The translations under genes and the position numbers were made by a program. A model generated the notes under the pieces. The model had not been told where the DNA came from and did no database searches. It saw nothing but the letters and a program-made list of their open reading frames with translations. From Rhodovulum sp. PH10 (GTDB lineage: Bacteria; Pseudomonadota; Alphaproteobacteria; Rhizobiales; Xanthobacteraceae), in the NCBI RefSeq assembly GCF_000293785.1, contig NZ_AKZI01000004.1:1-55922 (forward strand): a stretch of DNA of 55,922 nt, in the 5' to 3' direction. Shown piece after piece: positions 17,998-25,393 of the stretch; the stretch's first letter is position 1, and every line of letters starts with the position of its first letter.

Positions 17998-18546
17998 ATG
18001 GTCCGCATCGACTTCAACCGGCTGCGGTTTCTGTTGATCGACGACAACATGCACATGCGGCGGATCATCCGCACGCTGCTGCACGGGTTCGGCTCGCGCG
18101 AGGTGTACGAGGCGGAGGACGGCGCGGCCGGCCTGGAAGCCTTCACCCACAACATCCCCGACATCGTGATCACCGACTGGGCGATGCCGATCTTCGACGG
18201 GCTCGAGCTCACCCAGATGATCCGTCAGCCGGGCGCCAACGCCAATCCTTACGTGCCGATCATCATGCTGACCGGCCACTCCGAGAAGAAGCGGGTGATG
18301 GCCGCGCGCGACTGCGGCGTGACCGAGTTCCTGGCCAAGCCGATCTCGGCCAACGCGCTCTATCAGCGCATCATCACGGTGGTGGTGAACCCGCGGCCGT
18401 TCATCAAGACGAAGACCTATTTCGGGCCGGACCGCCGGCGGCTGGTGAACCCGAACTATGTCGGCGTCGAGCGCCGCAAGGGGTCCGGCAAGGCCGAGGT
18501 GATCCCGCAGCAGGCGCTGTTCGAGCGCGTGAAGGTGACCGAGTGA
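17998..18546 (+). CDS. CheY-like single-domain response regulator with arginine-rich tail
   Basis: 182 residues. The receiver domain spans about 8-130 with acidic pocket D15/D16, phospho-acceptor D60 (VITDWAMP), a conserved Thr in MLTGHSE and Lys in FLAKPIS. The tail of about 50 residues contains FGPDRRR and GVERRKG. There is no DNA-binding domain, so it acts through protein contacts. Arginine-rich tails on CheY-like proteins are known from the c-di-GMP-binding Cle group in Caulobacter; that parallel is only a suggestion. Overlaps the next gene by 4 nt (GTGA), so translation is coupled. ATG 17998 is preceded by AGGGAAA. Confidence 0.88.
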   Translation: MVRIDFNRLRFLLIDDNMHMRRIIRTLLHGFGSREVYEAEDGAAGLEAFTHNIPDIVITDWAMPIFDGLELTQMIRQPGANANPYVPIIMLTGHSEKKRVMAARDCGVTEFLAKPISANALYQRIITVVVNPRPFIKTKTYFGPDRRRLVNPNYVGVERRKGSGKAEVIPQQALFERVKVTE

Positions 18547-19130
18547 GCACGGGACGCCAGGGCGCCGGGGCGGGCGGAAAACCGCCGGCGTCGGTGGAGA
18601 AATTCGCCGACCACGAGGTGATCGTGCCGCGCAACGTGCTGCGCAAGGCATGGGCGCAGGGGCCGGCGAAGGCGGGCGCCGAGGACCCGGTCGCCGCCGC
18701 CGAGAAGGCGCTCGCGGCGCTGTCGGGCGAGTTCGCCGACTGGATGGCGAGCGAGAGCGAGCGGCTCGACACCGCCCGCCGGGCGATCGCCGCGCAGGGC
18801 TTCGATGCGGCGCGCCGGACCGAGCTGTTTCACGCCGCCCACGACATCAAGGGCCAGGCCGCGACTTTCGGCTTTCCGCTGGCGGCGGAGGCGGCCGCCG
18901 GCCTGTGCCGGCTGATCGAGCGGACGCCCGAGGGCAGCCGCATCCCGCTGGTGCTGGTCGACCAGCACGTCGACGCGGTGCGGGCGATCGTGCGCGAGCA
19001 CGACGCGCCGGCCGCCGATGCCACCGCCCGCGCTCTGGTGACCCGGTTGCGCGAGGTCTCCGACGCCTTCTTGCGCGACATCGGCGCCCCCCTCGATGAT
19101 GACGACGCCCCGCCCACCGCGCCGCGGTGA
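18543..19130 (+). CDS. Hpt (histidine phosphotransfer) domain protein
   Basis: 195 residues, GTG start within the stop of the CheY-like gene. The Hpt helix carries H100 in FHAAHDIKGQAATFGF, the expected phospho-accepting histidine, inside a four-helix bundle of about residues 60-180. The first 50 residues are Gly/Ala/Pro-rich. It should exchange phosphate with the adjacent CheY-like protein; no hybrid kinase is nearby, so the upstream donor is unknown. Confidence 0.85.
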   Translation: MSTGRQGAGAGGKPPASVEKFADHEVIVPRNVLRKAWAQGPAKAGAEDPVAAAEKALAALSGEFADWMASESERLDTARRAIAAQGFDAARRTELFHAAHDIKGQAATFGFPLAAEAAAGLCRLIERTPEGSRIPLVLVDQHVDAVRAIVREHDAPAADATARALVTRLREVSDAFLRDIGAPLDDDDAPPTAPR

Positions 19131-19152
19131 GACTTCTTGCAGGGTCTATTCG

Positions 19153-19237
19153 AGTAGCGTGCGCAAAGCGCAGCGTGCGCACGCCTCGTCAGGCACGGTG
19201 GGGCGTGCCCGCGGCGCAATGCGCCTTCGCGCACCCG
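19153..19237 (+). repeat. Intergenic repeat with inverted ends (copy 2)
   Basis: GAGTAGCGTGCGCAAAGCGC, then GCGTGCGCAC ... TGCGCCTTCGCGCACCC; same family and orientation as 4081-4193. It begins 22 bp after the Hpt gene. Confidence 0.55.
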
Positions 19238-19269
19238 ACGCGCTCGGCACGCGAGCCAGCCGATCGGCC

Positions 19270-19433
19270 GTCATGGCCGGGCCAGCGAAAAGCCGTGACT
19301 CCACCACCCGTTCCACCGCCGTCATGGCCGGGCCGGCGCGCAGCGCCGTGACCCGGCCATCCATCCGGCAAAAAGTCTTTCTCGCGAAAACGATGGATGC
19401 GCGGGTCTTCGCCCGCGCATGACGGAAGAAATT
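19270..19433 (+). repeat. 164-bp direct repeat, left copy
   Basis: Starts GTCATGGCCGGGCCAGCG and ends GCATGACGGAAGAAATT. It holds two hairpins: ATGGCCGGG...CCCGGCCAT, and ATGCGCGGG-TCTTCG-CCCGCGCAT. The right copy at 19821-19983 differs at only a handful of positions. Sequences of this type are dispersed REP-like repeats in Rhizobiales. Confidence 0.85.
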
Positions 19434-19494
19434 GAGCTATTGTATTCAGGTACCATTGTTCTCGTGAGAATCGAAGAACACGGGTGGCCGCCCG

Positions 19495-19788
19495 ATGGCC
19501 AGATCTTTCTGGGTCTACATCCTCGCAAGCCGGCCGGGCGGCACGCTCTATGTCGGCGTCACGAGCGATCTGATCCGGCGCGTTTACGAGCACCGCGAAG
19601 GGACGGTCGCCGGCTTCACCAGGCGGTACGCCGTGAAGTCGTTGGTCTATTTCGAGCGGTACGACACCGCGCCACCAGCGCTCCAGCGGGAGAAGAACAT
19701 CAAGCACTAGCCGCGGGAGTGTAAGGTCGATTTGATCGTGTCGGCGAACCCCGATTGGCGCGACCTTTACGACGAGATTTGCGGTTGA
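19495..19788 (+). pseudogene. GIY-YIG nuclease family gene interrupted by an in-frame stop
   Basis: The frame opens with ATG 19495 and gives a GIY-YIG domain: VYIL (19513 on), TLYVGVTSDLIRRVYEHR with the catalytic arginine, and the metal-binding glutamate in LQREKNIKH. Translation stops at TAG (19708-19710) after 71 residues, exactly where relatives have tryptophan (KHW; TGG to TAG). Beyond it the same frame continues with KVDLIVSANPDWRDLYDEI to a TGA at 19786-19788, the normal family C-terminus. A second Trp position also reads Cys. The truncated form keeps the catalytic core, so residual function cannot be excluded. Flanked by near-identical 164-bp repeats. Confidence 0.82.
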
Positions 19789-19820
19789 GCGTCGTGGCGC
19801 CCGCCCCGACAGTTCACGCT

Positions 19821-19983
19821 GTCATGGCCGGGCCAGCGGAAAGCCGTGACCCCACCACCCGTTCCACCGCCGTCATGGCCGGGCCGGCGCGCAGCGCCGT
19901 GACCCGGCCATCCATCCGGCAAAAGTCTTTCTCTCGAAAACGATGGATGCGCGGGTCTTCGCCCGCGCATGACGGAGGAGATT
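19821..19983 (+). repeat. 164-bp direct repeat, right copy
   Basis: Starts GTCATGGCCGGGCCAGCG and runs to GCATGACGGAGGAGATT; about 96 percent identical by eye to 19270-19433 with one 1-bp gap. Lies 32 bp after the end of the interrupted GIY-YIG frame and 63 bp from the VWA gene stop. Confidence 0.85.
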
Positions 19984-20046
19984 CGGCAGATCGGGCAACG
20001 TCGATGGATTCACAAGCGTCCGATCACCGTATCTTCCCTCCCCCCA

Positions 20047-21222
20047 TCACCTCACCAGCTCGCGCATCGCCCGGTCGAGGCCGTCGAGCGTGAGCGGATA
20101 CATCCGGCCGCCCATCAGCTGGCGCACCATTTTGATCGACTGCGTGTACTCCCACTGGTCCTCGGGCGTCGGGTTGAGCCACACGCAGGCCGGATAGGTG
20201 CGCGTCAAGCGCTCGAGCCACACCTGCCCCGGCTCCTCGTTCATGTGCTCGACCGATCCGCCAGCCAGCAGGATCTCGTACGGGCTCATGGCCGCGTCGC
20301 CGACCACGATCACCTTGTAGTCGCTCGGAAACGTGTGCAGCACGTCGAAGGTGGGGGTGGCCTGCTCCCAGCGCCGGGCGTTCTCCTTCCACACCCGCTC
20401 GTAGAGGCAGTTGTGGAAGTAGAAATATTCGAGGTGCTTGAACTCGAGCCGCGCGGCGGAAAAAAGCTCCTCGGTCTGCGCGATGTGCCAGTCCATCGAG
20501 CCGCCGACGTCGAAGAAGGCCAACACCTTCACCGCGTTGTGGCGCTCGGGGCGCATGTGGATGTCGAGATAGCCCTTGTGCGCGGTGCCCTTGATGGTGC
20601 CGTCGAGATCGAGCTCCTCCGGCGCGCCGGTGCGGGCGAACTTGCGCAGGCGGCGCAGTGCCACCTTGATGTTGCGGGTGCCGAGCTCGACGGTGTCGTC
20701 GAGGTCCTTGAACTCGCGCTTGTCCCACACCTTCACCGCGCGAAAATTGCGGTTGCCCTCCTGGCCGATCCGCACGCCTTCCGGATTGTAGCCATAGGCG
20801 CCGAACGGCGAGGTGCCGCCGGTGCCGATCCATTTGTTGCCGCCGTGATGCGCCTCCTTCTGCTCGGCGAGCCGCTGCTTCAGCATCTCCATCAGCTTGT
20901 CGAAGCCGCCGAGCGCCGCGATCTCGGCCTTCTCTTCTTCGGTCAGGTATTTTTCCGCGAGCTTTCTCAGCCATTCGGCCGGGATCGCCGCCTCGAGCGC
21001 CTCGCCTGCCGTCTCCAACCCATTGAACACGCTCGCAAAAACACGGTCGAACTTGTCGAGATTGCGCTCGTCCTTCACCAGCACGGCGCGCGCGAGATAG
21101 TAGAAGCTCTCGATCCGCCGCTCGGCGAGGTCGGCGTCCATCGCCTCCATCAGCGACAGATACTCGCGCAGCGTCACCGGCACGCCGGCGCGCTTGAGGG
21201 CATGGAAGAAGCCGACGAACAT
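20047..21222 (-). CDS. VWA domain-containing CoxE-like protein
   Basis: 391 residues. The N-terminal half (FFHALKRAGVPVTLREYLSLMEAMDADL) and VWA half match COG3825/CoxE-type proteins. The metal-ion-dependent adhesion site reads FFDVGGSMDWH, with glycine in place of the first serine of DxSxS, as is usual in this family. Relatives normally work with a MoxR-type AAA+ ATPase in metal-enzyme or complex maturation; no MoxR gene is in the window. Start ATG 21222 has GGAGAGGAC upstream; the long open frame beyond it is low-complexity. Cytoplasmic. Confidence 0.85.
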   Translation of the reverse strand: MFVGFFHALKRAGVPVTLREYLSLMEAMDADLAERRIESFYYLARAVLVKDERNLDKFDRVFASVFNGLETAGEALEAAIPAEWLRKLAEKYLTEEEKAEIAALGGFDKLMEMLKQRLAEQKEAHHGGNKWIGTGGTSPFGAYGYNPEGVRIGQEGNRNFRAVKVWDKREFKDLDDTVELGTRNIKVALRRLRKFARTGAPEELDLDGTIKGTAHKGYLDIHMRPERHNAVKVLAFFDVGGSMDWHIAQTEELFSAARLEFKHLEYFYFHNCLYERVWKENARRWEQATPTFDVLHTFPSDYKVIVVGDAAMSPYEILLAGGSVEHMNEEPGQVWLERLTRTYPACVWLNPTPEDQWEYTQSIKMVRQLMGGRMYPLTLDGLDRAMRELVR

Positions 21223-21385
21223 GGTTTCGTCCTCTCCGAACGGGGCGCGCGGCGAGCGCATCGGTATCCGGCGCGAGTTTAGGGGGGCCGCGCGCGGCGG
21301 TCGAGCGGCCCGCGACGCACGATCCCGGAGGGAACCGGCGCGCCTCGGGCCCCGTTGAGCCGGTGCCGCGAGACGAACACGGATC

Positions 21386-22480
21386 ATGCACGAGCCCGCC
21401 CCCGCCCACTCCCCCGCCCCGCTTTCTGGCCGCCGCGTCGGCCTGTCGCTGGTGATGCTGGCGGCCTCCGCCGCGCTGGTCGCCTTCGCCGCCCGCACCG
21501 ACGCGCCGCCGCAAAAGCCGCCGGCCGAGGGCGACGGCATCGGCAACCGCGCCCGCGACGAGGGGGCCGAGCGGCTCGACCGCCCGGAATTCGCCGGCAA
21601 GACCGCGAAGGACGCGCCGGTGCGCGGCTGGTTCGAGGTCCTGAAGGGCGTGTTCGGCCGGATGAGCGAGGACCGGGTGACCTCGATCGCCGGCGGCGTG
21701 ACCTTCTTCGCGCTTCTGGCGATCTTTCCGGCGATCGCCGCGCTGGTGTCGATCTACGGTCTGTTCACCGACCCGACCTCCCTCGCCGACCAGCTCGACG
21801 CCCTCTCGAACGTGCTGCCGGGCGGCGCCATGGAGGTGGTCGGCAGCCAGCTCCACCGGATCGCCGAGCACGGCCGCACCAGCCTCGGCGTCACCTTCCT
21901 GATCGGCATCGGCACCGCCCTGTGGAGCGCCAATGCCGGCATGAAGGCGCTGTTCGACGCCCTCAACATCGTCTACGGCGAGAAGGAGACGCGCGGCTTC
22001 TTCAAGCTCAATCTCGTCTCGCTCGGCTTCACGCTCGCCGCCATCCTGCTGATCCTCTGCGCGCTCGGCGCGGTGGTCGTGCTGCCGGTGGTGTTCGGCT
22101 ATGTCGGGCTCGACGGTCAGGTCGAGCTGGCGCTGAAGCTCGGCCGTTGGCCGGCTCTCCTGGTGGTGCTCTCGCTCGCGCTCGCGGCGATCTACCGGTT
22201 CGGGCCGAGCCGCACCGTCGCCCGCTGGCGCTGGATCACCTGGGGCAGTGCCACCGCTTCGCTGCTGTGGCTCGCGGCGTCCGTGCTCTTTTCCTGGTAC
22301 GCGGCGAATTTCGGCAGCTACGACAAGACCTACGGCACGCTCGGCGCGGCCGTCGGCTTCATGACGTGGATCTGGATCTCGGTGATCGTGGTGCTGCTCG
22401 GAGCAGAGGTCGACGACGAGCTGGAGTATCAGGACCCCTCGGTGCCGCGTCAAAAGCTCGGCGAACGGCTCGCCGCCTGA
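21386..22480 (+). CDS. YihY/virulence factor BrkB family membrane protein
   Basis: 364 residues. A poorly conserved N-terminal part with one hydrophobic segment (about 19-36) precedes the YihY core from about residue 85: MSEDRVTSIAGGVTFFALLAIFPAIAALVSIYG, GTALWSANAGMKALFDALNIVYGE, then several TM helices ending GFMTWIWISVIVVLLGAEVDDELE. About six to seven TM segments in total; inner membrane. Function of the family is unknown; earlier assignment as ribonuclease BN was wrong. Divergent from the VWA gene. Confidence 0.88.
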   Translation: MHEPAPAHSPAPLSGRRVGLSLVMLAASAALVAFAARTDAPPQKPPAEGDGIGNRARDEGAERLDRPEFAGKTAKDAPVRGWFEVLKGVFGRMSEDRVTSIAGGVTFFALLAIFPAIAALVSIYGLFTDPTSLADQLDALSNVLPGGAMEVVGSQLHRIAEHGRTSLGVTFLIGIGTALWSANAGMKALFDALNIVYGEKETRGFFKLNLVSLGFTLAAILLILCALGAVVVLPVVFGYVGLDGQVELALKLGRWPALLVVLSLALAAIYRFGPSRTVARWRWITWGSATASLLWLAASVLFSWYAANFGSYDKTYGTLGAAVGFMTWIWISVIVVLLGAEVDDELEYQDPSVPRQKLGERLAA

Positions 22481-22677
22481 GCGAGCGTCGCGCCGCCGTC
22501 CCTCCGCCGTCTGCGAGGCCGCCTGTGAAAACGGATCGTCGGGAGACCATCGTTCTGCCCTGATCCTGCCTTCCCGACGTATAGAAGAGGCGCACCCGGC
22601 CGAACGCCGGCGGCGGCCGGGCGGCGCACGGGGCGTCGCGACGGGCCGGGATTGTTCCCGCCGACGGAGTGGCGACG

Positions 22678-24927
22678 ATGGTGATGCGGAGATGGCGGCA
22701 GGCAGCCGGGCCGGTTCCGGTGCTTCTCGCGGGGCTCGCGCTCGTCGTCGCCTTGCCGGCAGCCGCCCAGATCGCCCCCGCTCCGCCTGCCGCGGTTTCG
22801 CCGGGCGACCAGTCCTATTCGCCGGCCCCCGACGCGCCGCGGCCGCCCGCCTCCGACCCCGCGGCGGCGCCCGCCCAGGGCGGCCCGCTGCCGCTCGAGC
22901 CGGCGGTCGGTGTGGCGATCGACTGGCAGGTGAAGAACCGCTTCCGCCTCTTCCGCGACGAGAAGGATTTCTTGCGCCACGTGTCCGCCGAGCGCGGCCG
23001 CACCGTGCTCGCCGCCGAACAAACGCTCGCCGCCGAGACCGGCGGACGCGGCTGGGCCCGCGACACCGTGGTGCGGCTGTGCACCGACACCGCCGGCCGG
23101 GTGACCGAGACCTGCGTGCGCGACGGCGTGCGCGAAAACTATCTCGACCCGGCCGATCACCGGATCGAGGCGCGGCTGATCGGCACGGTCGACCCCGCGG
23201 CGACCTGCAGCTGGACCTTCGAGGACGGCGACAGCCTGCCGCGCTCGGTCGCCGTGTCGTGCCGCGAGCCGGTCAATCTCCGGGTCGCCTATGGCCGCCC
23301 GACCGTCGCCACCGTCGACGTCACCGGAGCGGACGGCGTGCCGCGCCGCGCCACCACCGAAATCCTCGTTCACGACTACCTCGTCGCCGGGCTCGGCGAC
23401 TCGATCGCCGCCGGCGAGGGCAATCCCGACCGGCCGGTGGTCCTCTCGGACGACGGCTTCTGCTTCCGCCGCTTCATCGGCACCGGCCGCTCGGAGTATT
23501 TCCGGCCCGGCCGCGCCGGCTACAAGGGCGACAAGGCGTGCGACAGCGGCCGCTCCGCCGCCGCGACCGACCGCTCGGCCTGGTCGAAGCTCGCCGCCCG
23601 CTGGATGAGCGCGCCGTGCCACCGCTCGCTCTACGGCTACCAGCTGCGCGCCGCGCTGGCGCTCGCGGTGGAGAACCCGCGCATCGCCGTCACCTTCCTG
23701 CCGCTCGCCTGCAGCGGCGCCACCATCGAGGCGGGCCTGTTCGGCAGCCAGGAGGCGCGCGAGCTGAATTGCGGCACCTCCGGCTCGCAGTCCTGCCCGT
23801 CGAGTGTGCCCGGCCAGCTCGGCCAGCTGCGCGAGCTCCTGAAGCGGGCGCGAAAAACCCATGCCGACCGCGACCTCGACCTCCTGTTCCTCACCGTCGG
23901 CGCCAACGACATCGACTTCTCCGGCCTGGTCGCCGACGTGATGATCCAGGCGCCGGCCGAGCGCACCCTGCTCGGGCGCGCCGGCATCATCGGCAGCGTC
24001 GAGGAGGCGCAGAACGGCATCGACGTCACCCTGCCGACCTCGTTCTACAAGCTGCGCGGCGCGCTGAAGCACTTGGTCGGCGGCGACTTGCGCCGCGTCG
24101 TCTACGTGTCCTACGGGCACCCGGCGCTCGACCCGAACGGCGGGGCGTGCCGCACCAGCCGCGACGGCTTCGACGTGCACCCCGCCTTCGGCCTCGACGG
24201 CGATCGCCTGGGGCCGATCTCGCGCTTCGTGCAGAACGGCTTCTTTCCGCGGCTCAAGGCGCTCGCCACCTGCTCCGGCGGCGTCGTCTGCAAGGACCCG
24301 GCGCACGAGCGCATGACCTTCGTCGACGCCCACCAGCCGGCCTTTGCCAGCCACGGCGTGTGCGCCCGCTCGATCGACGACCCGCCGTTCGACCGCAACT
24401 GCTTCTCGGAGACCGGCGACAGCTTCGAGACGAGCCCCGTGGAAGGCGCCACCGCCCCGCTGGTGTGCGGCGCCCGGCCGAGCGATTTTCGCCCCTACGC
24501 CTCGCGGGCGCGCTGGATCCGCACCGCCAACGACAGCTACTTCGCCGCGATGACCTTTCCCGAGGGCGTGTCGGCGACCCTGCAGCCGAGCGACCTGCAC
24601 GACGCCACCTGGGGCATCCTGTCGGCCGTCTATGGCGGCGCGATCCACCCGACCGCCGAGGGCCACGCCGCGATGGCCGACGCCGCCGTCGCCGGTGCCC
24701 GCGCGGTGCTGAACATCCCGCAGCCGGACTACGACGCGGTGCTGGCCGCGCCGCTGCCCGCCCCCTTGCCCGCCCCCTTGCCGGCCCCCCTGCCCGCCCC
24801 CTCGTCCGCGCCGCTGCCGCCCGGCGCCGGCGGTGCCCTGCCGCCCGCAACGATGCCGTCCGGCCCGACCCCGCCCGGCGTGGTGCAGCCGGCGGTGCCG
24901 CCCCAAACCCTGCCGCCGCTGCGCTGA
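22678..24927 (+). CDS. Large exported SGNH/GDSL-family hydrolase
   Basis: 749 residues. Signal peptide to about residue 31 (LVVALPAAAQ), then a Pro/Ala linker and a domain with paired cysteines. The SGNH blocks follow: block I GLGDSIAAGEGNP with nucleophile S242, block III VGANDIDFSG (Asn near 413), and block V IHPTAEGH with catalytic His near 656. The long insert between blocks is cysteine-rich, so the enzyme is likely periplasmic or outer-surface. The tail has tandem PAPL units (12-bp DNA repeats near 24760-24800). It probably acts as an esterase or lipase-type hydrolase; substrate unknown. ATG 22678 has GGAG 8 nt upstream; GTG 22669 is an alternative. Confidence 0.83.
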   Translation: MVMRRWRQAAGPVPVLLAGLALVVALPAAAQIAPAPPAAVSPGDQSYSPAPDAPRPPASDPAAAPAQGGPLPLEPAVGVAIDWQVKNRFRLFRDEKDFLRHVSAERGRTVLAAEQTLAAETGGRGWARDTVVRLCTDTAGRVTETCVRDGVRENYLDPADHRIEARLIGTVDPAATCSWTFEDGDSLPRSVAVSCREPVNLRVAYGRPTVATVDVTGADGVPRRATTEILVHDYLVAGLGDSIAAGEGNPDRPVVLSDDGFCFRRFIGTGRSEYFRPGRAGYKGDKACDSGRSAAATDRSAWSKLAARWMSAPCHRSLYGYQLRAALALAVENPRIAVTFLPLACSGATIEAGLFGSQEARELNCGTSGSQSCPSSVPGQLGQLRELLKRARKTHADRDLDLLFLTVGANDIDFSGLVADVMIQAPAERTLLGRAGIIGSVEEAQNGIDVTLPTSFYKLRGALKHLVGGDLRRVVYVSYGHPALDPNGGACRTSRDGFDVHPAFGLDGDRLGPISRFVQNGFFPRLKALATCSGGVVCKDPAHERMTFVDAHQPAFASHGVCARSIDDPPFDRNCFSETGDSFETSPVEGATAPLVCGARPSDFRPYASRARWIRTANDSYFAAMTFPEGVSATLQPSDLHDATWGILSAVYGGAIHPTAEGHAAMADAAVAGARAVLNIPQPDYDAVLAAPLPAPLPAPLPAPLPAPSSAPLPPGAGGALPPATMPSGPTPPGVVQPAVPPQTLPPLR

Positions 24928-24934
24928 CGGACTC

Positions 24935-25001
24935 GTCCGCGGGGACTCGTCCCGGCGGGACTAGTCCCGGAGGGACTCGCCCCGGCGGGGACTCGTCCCC
25001 G
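24935..25001. repeat. Cluster of GGGAC...GTCCC palindromes (second locus)
   Basis: GGGGACTCGTCCC (24941), GGGACTAGTCCC (24957), GGGACTCGCCCC (24973) and GGGGACTCGTCCCC (24987) follow one another directly after the SGNH gene. Same motif family as 17289-17343. Confidence 0.75.
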
Positions 25002-25393
25002 AGGCGACGCGTCGCCCCTCCCTCGTCCCTCTCCGGCCCGGCCACGCCTTCGCGCGAAAAGGCGCGAAACGAAACGTCCGGCGCGACCGCGGGAAAACGG
25101 TCTTCGGAATGCGGAGCCGCCTTGCGGAAATTCCGTATTGTCAGGTTCCGGGTTTCGGCGTCACAGCTCGTAACGCTGCTACGTCCGACGGACCGGCCAC
25201 GCCGGTTCACCCAGCGAGAGCCGGAGCCCGCGATGCCGCTCTGCCACCGCTCATCGGTCGTCGAGACGGCCGTGTCGACGGCGGCCGGGCGTTTCGGATT
25301 CTGCACGTTCGTCCACGGGATCGGTCCGGCATTCGCCGGCCGCCCCGGCGACCGCGACCCCCGCCGGCGCCCTCCCCACACAGTGGACCCATC
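25002..25393. other. Leader region of the hydrogenase operon
   Basis: About 390 bp with no credible gene. The least GC-rich part is about 25120-25160 (TTGCGGAAATTCCGTATTGTC), a possible promoter. No clear FNR/FixK box (TTGAT-N4-ATCAA) or sigma-54 element was found. ORFs read through here on both strands but look like shadows. Confidence 0.4.

Noticed and set aside
24755-24815. Short tandem repeats near 24760 as an intergenic minisatellite
   Set aside because: They lie in frame inside the SGNH hydrolase tail and encode PAPL units.
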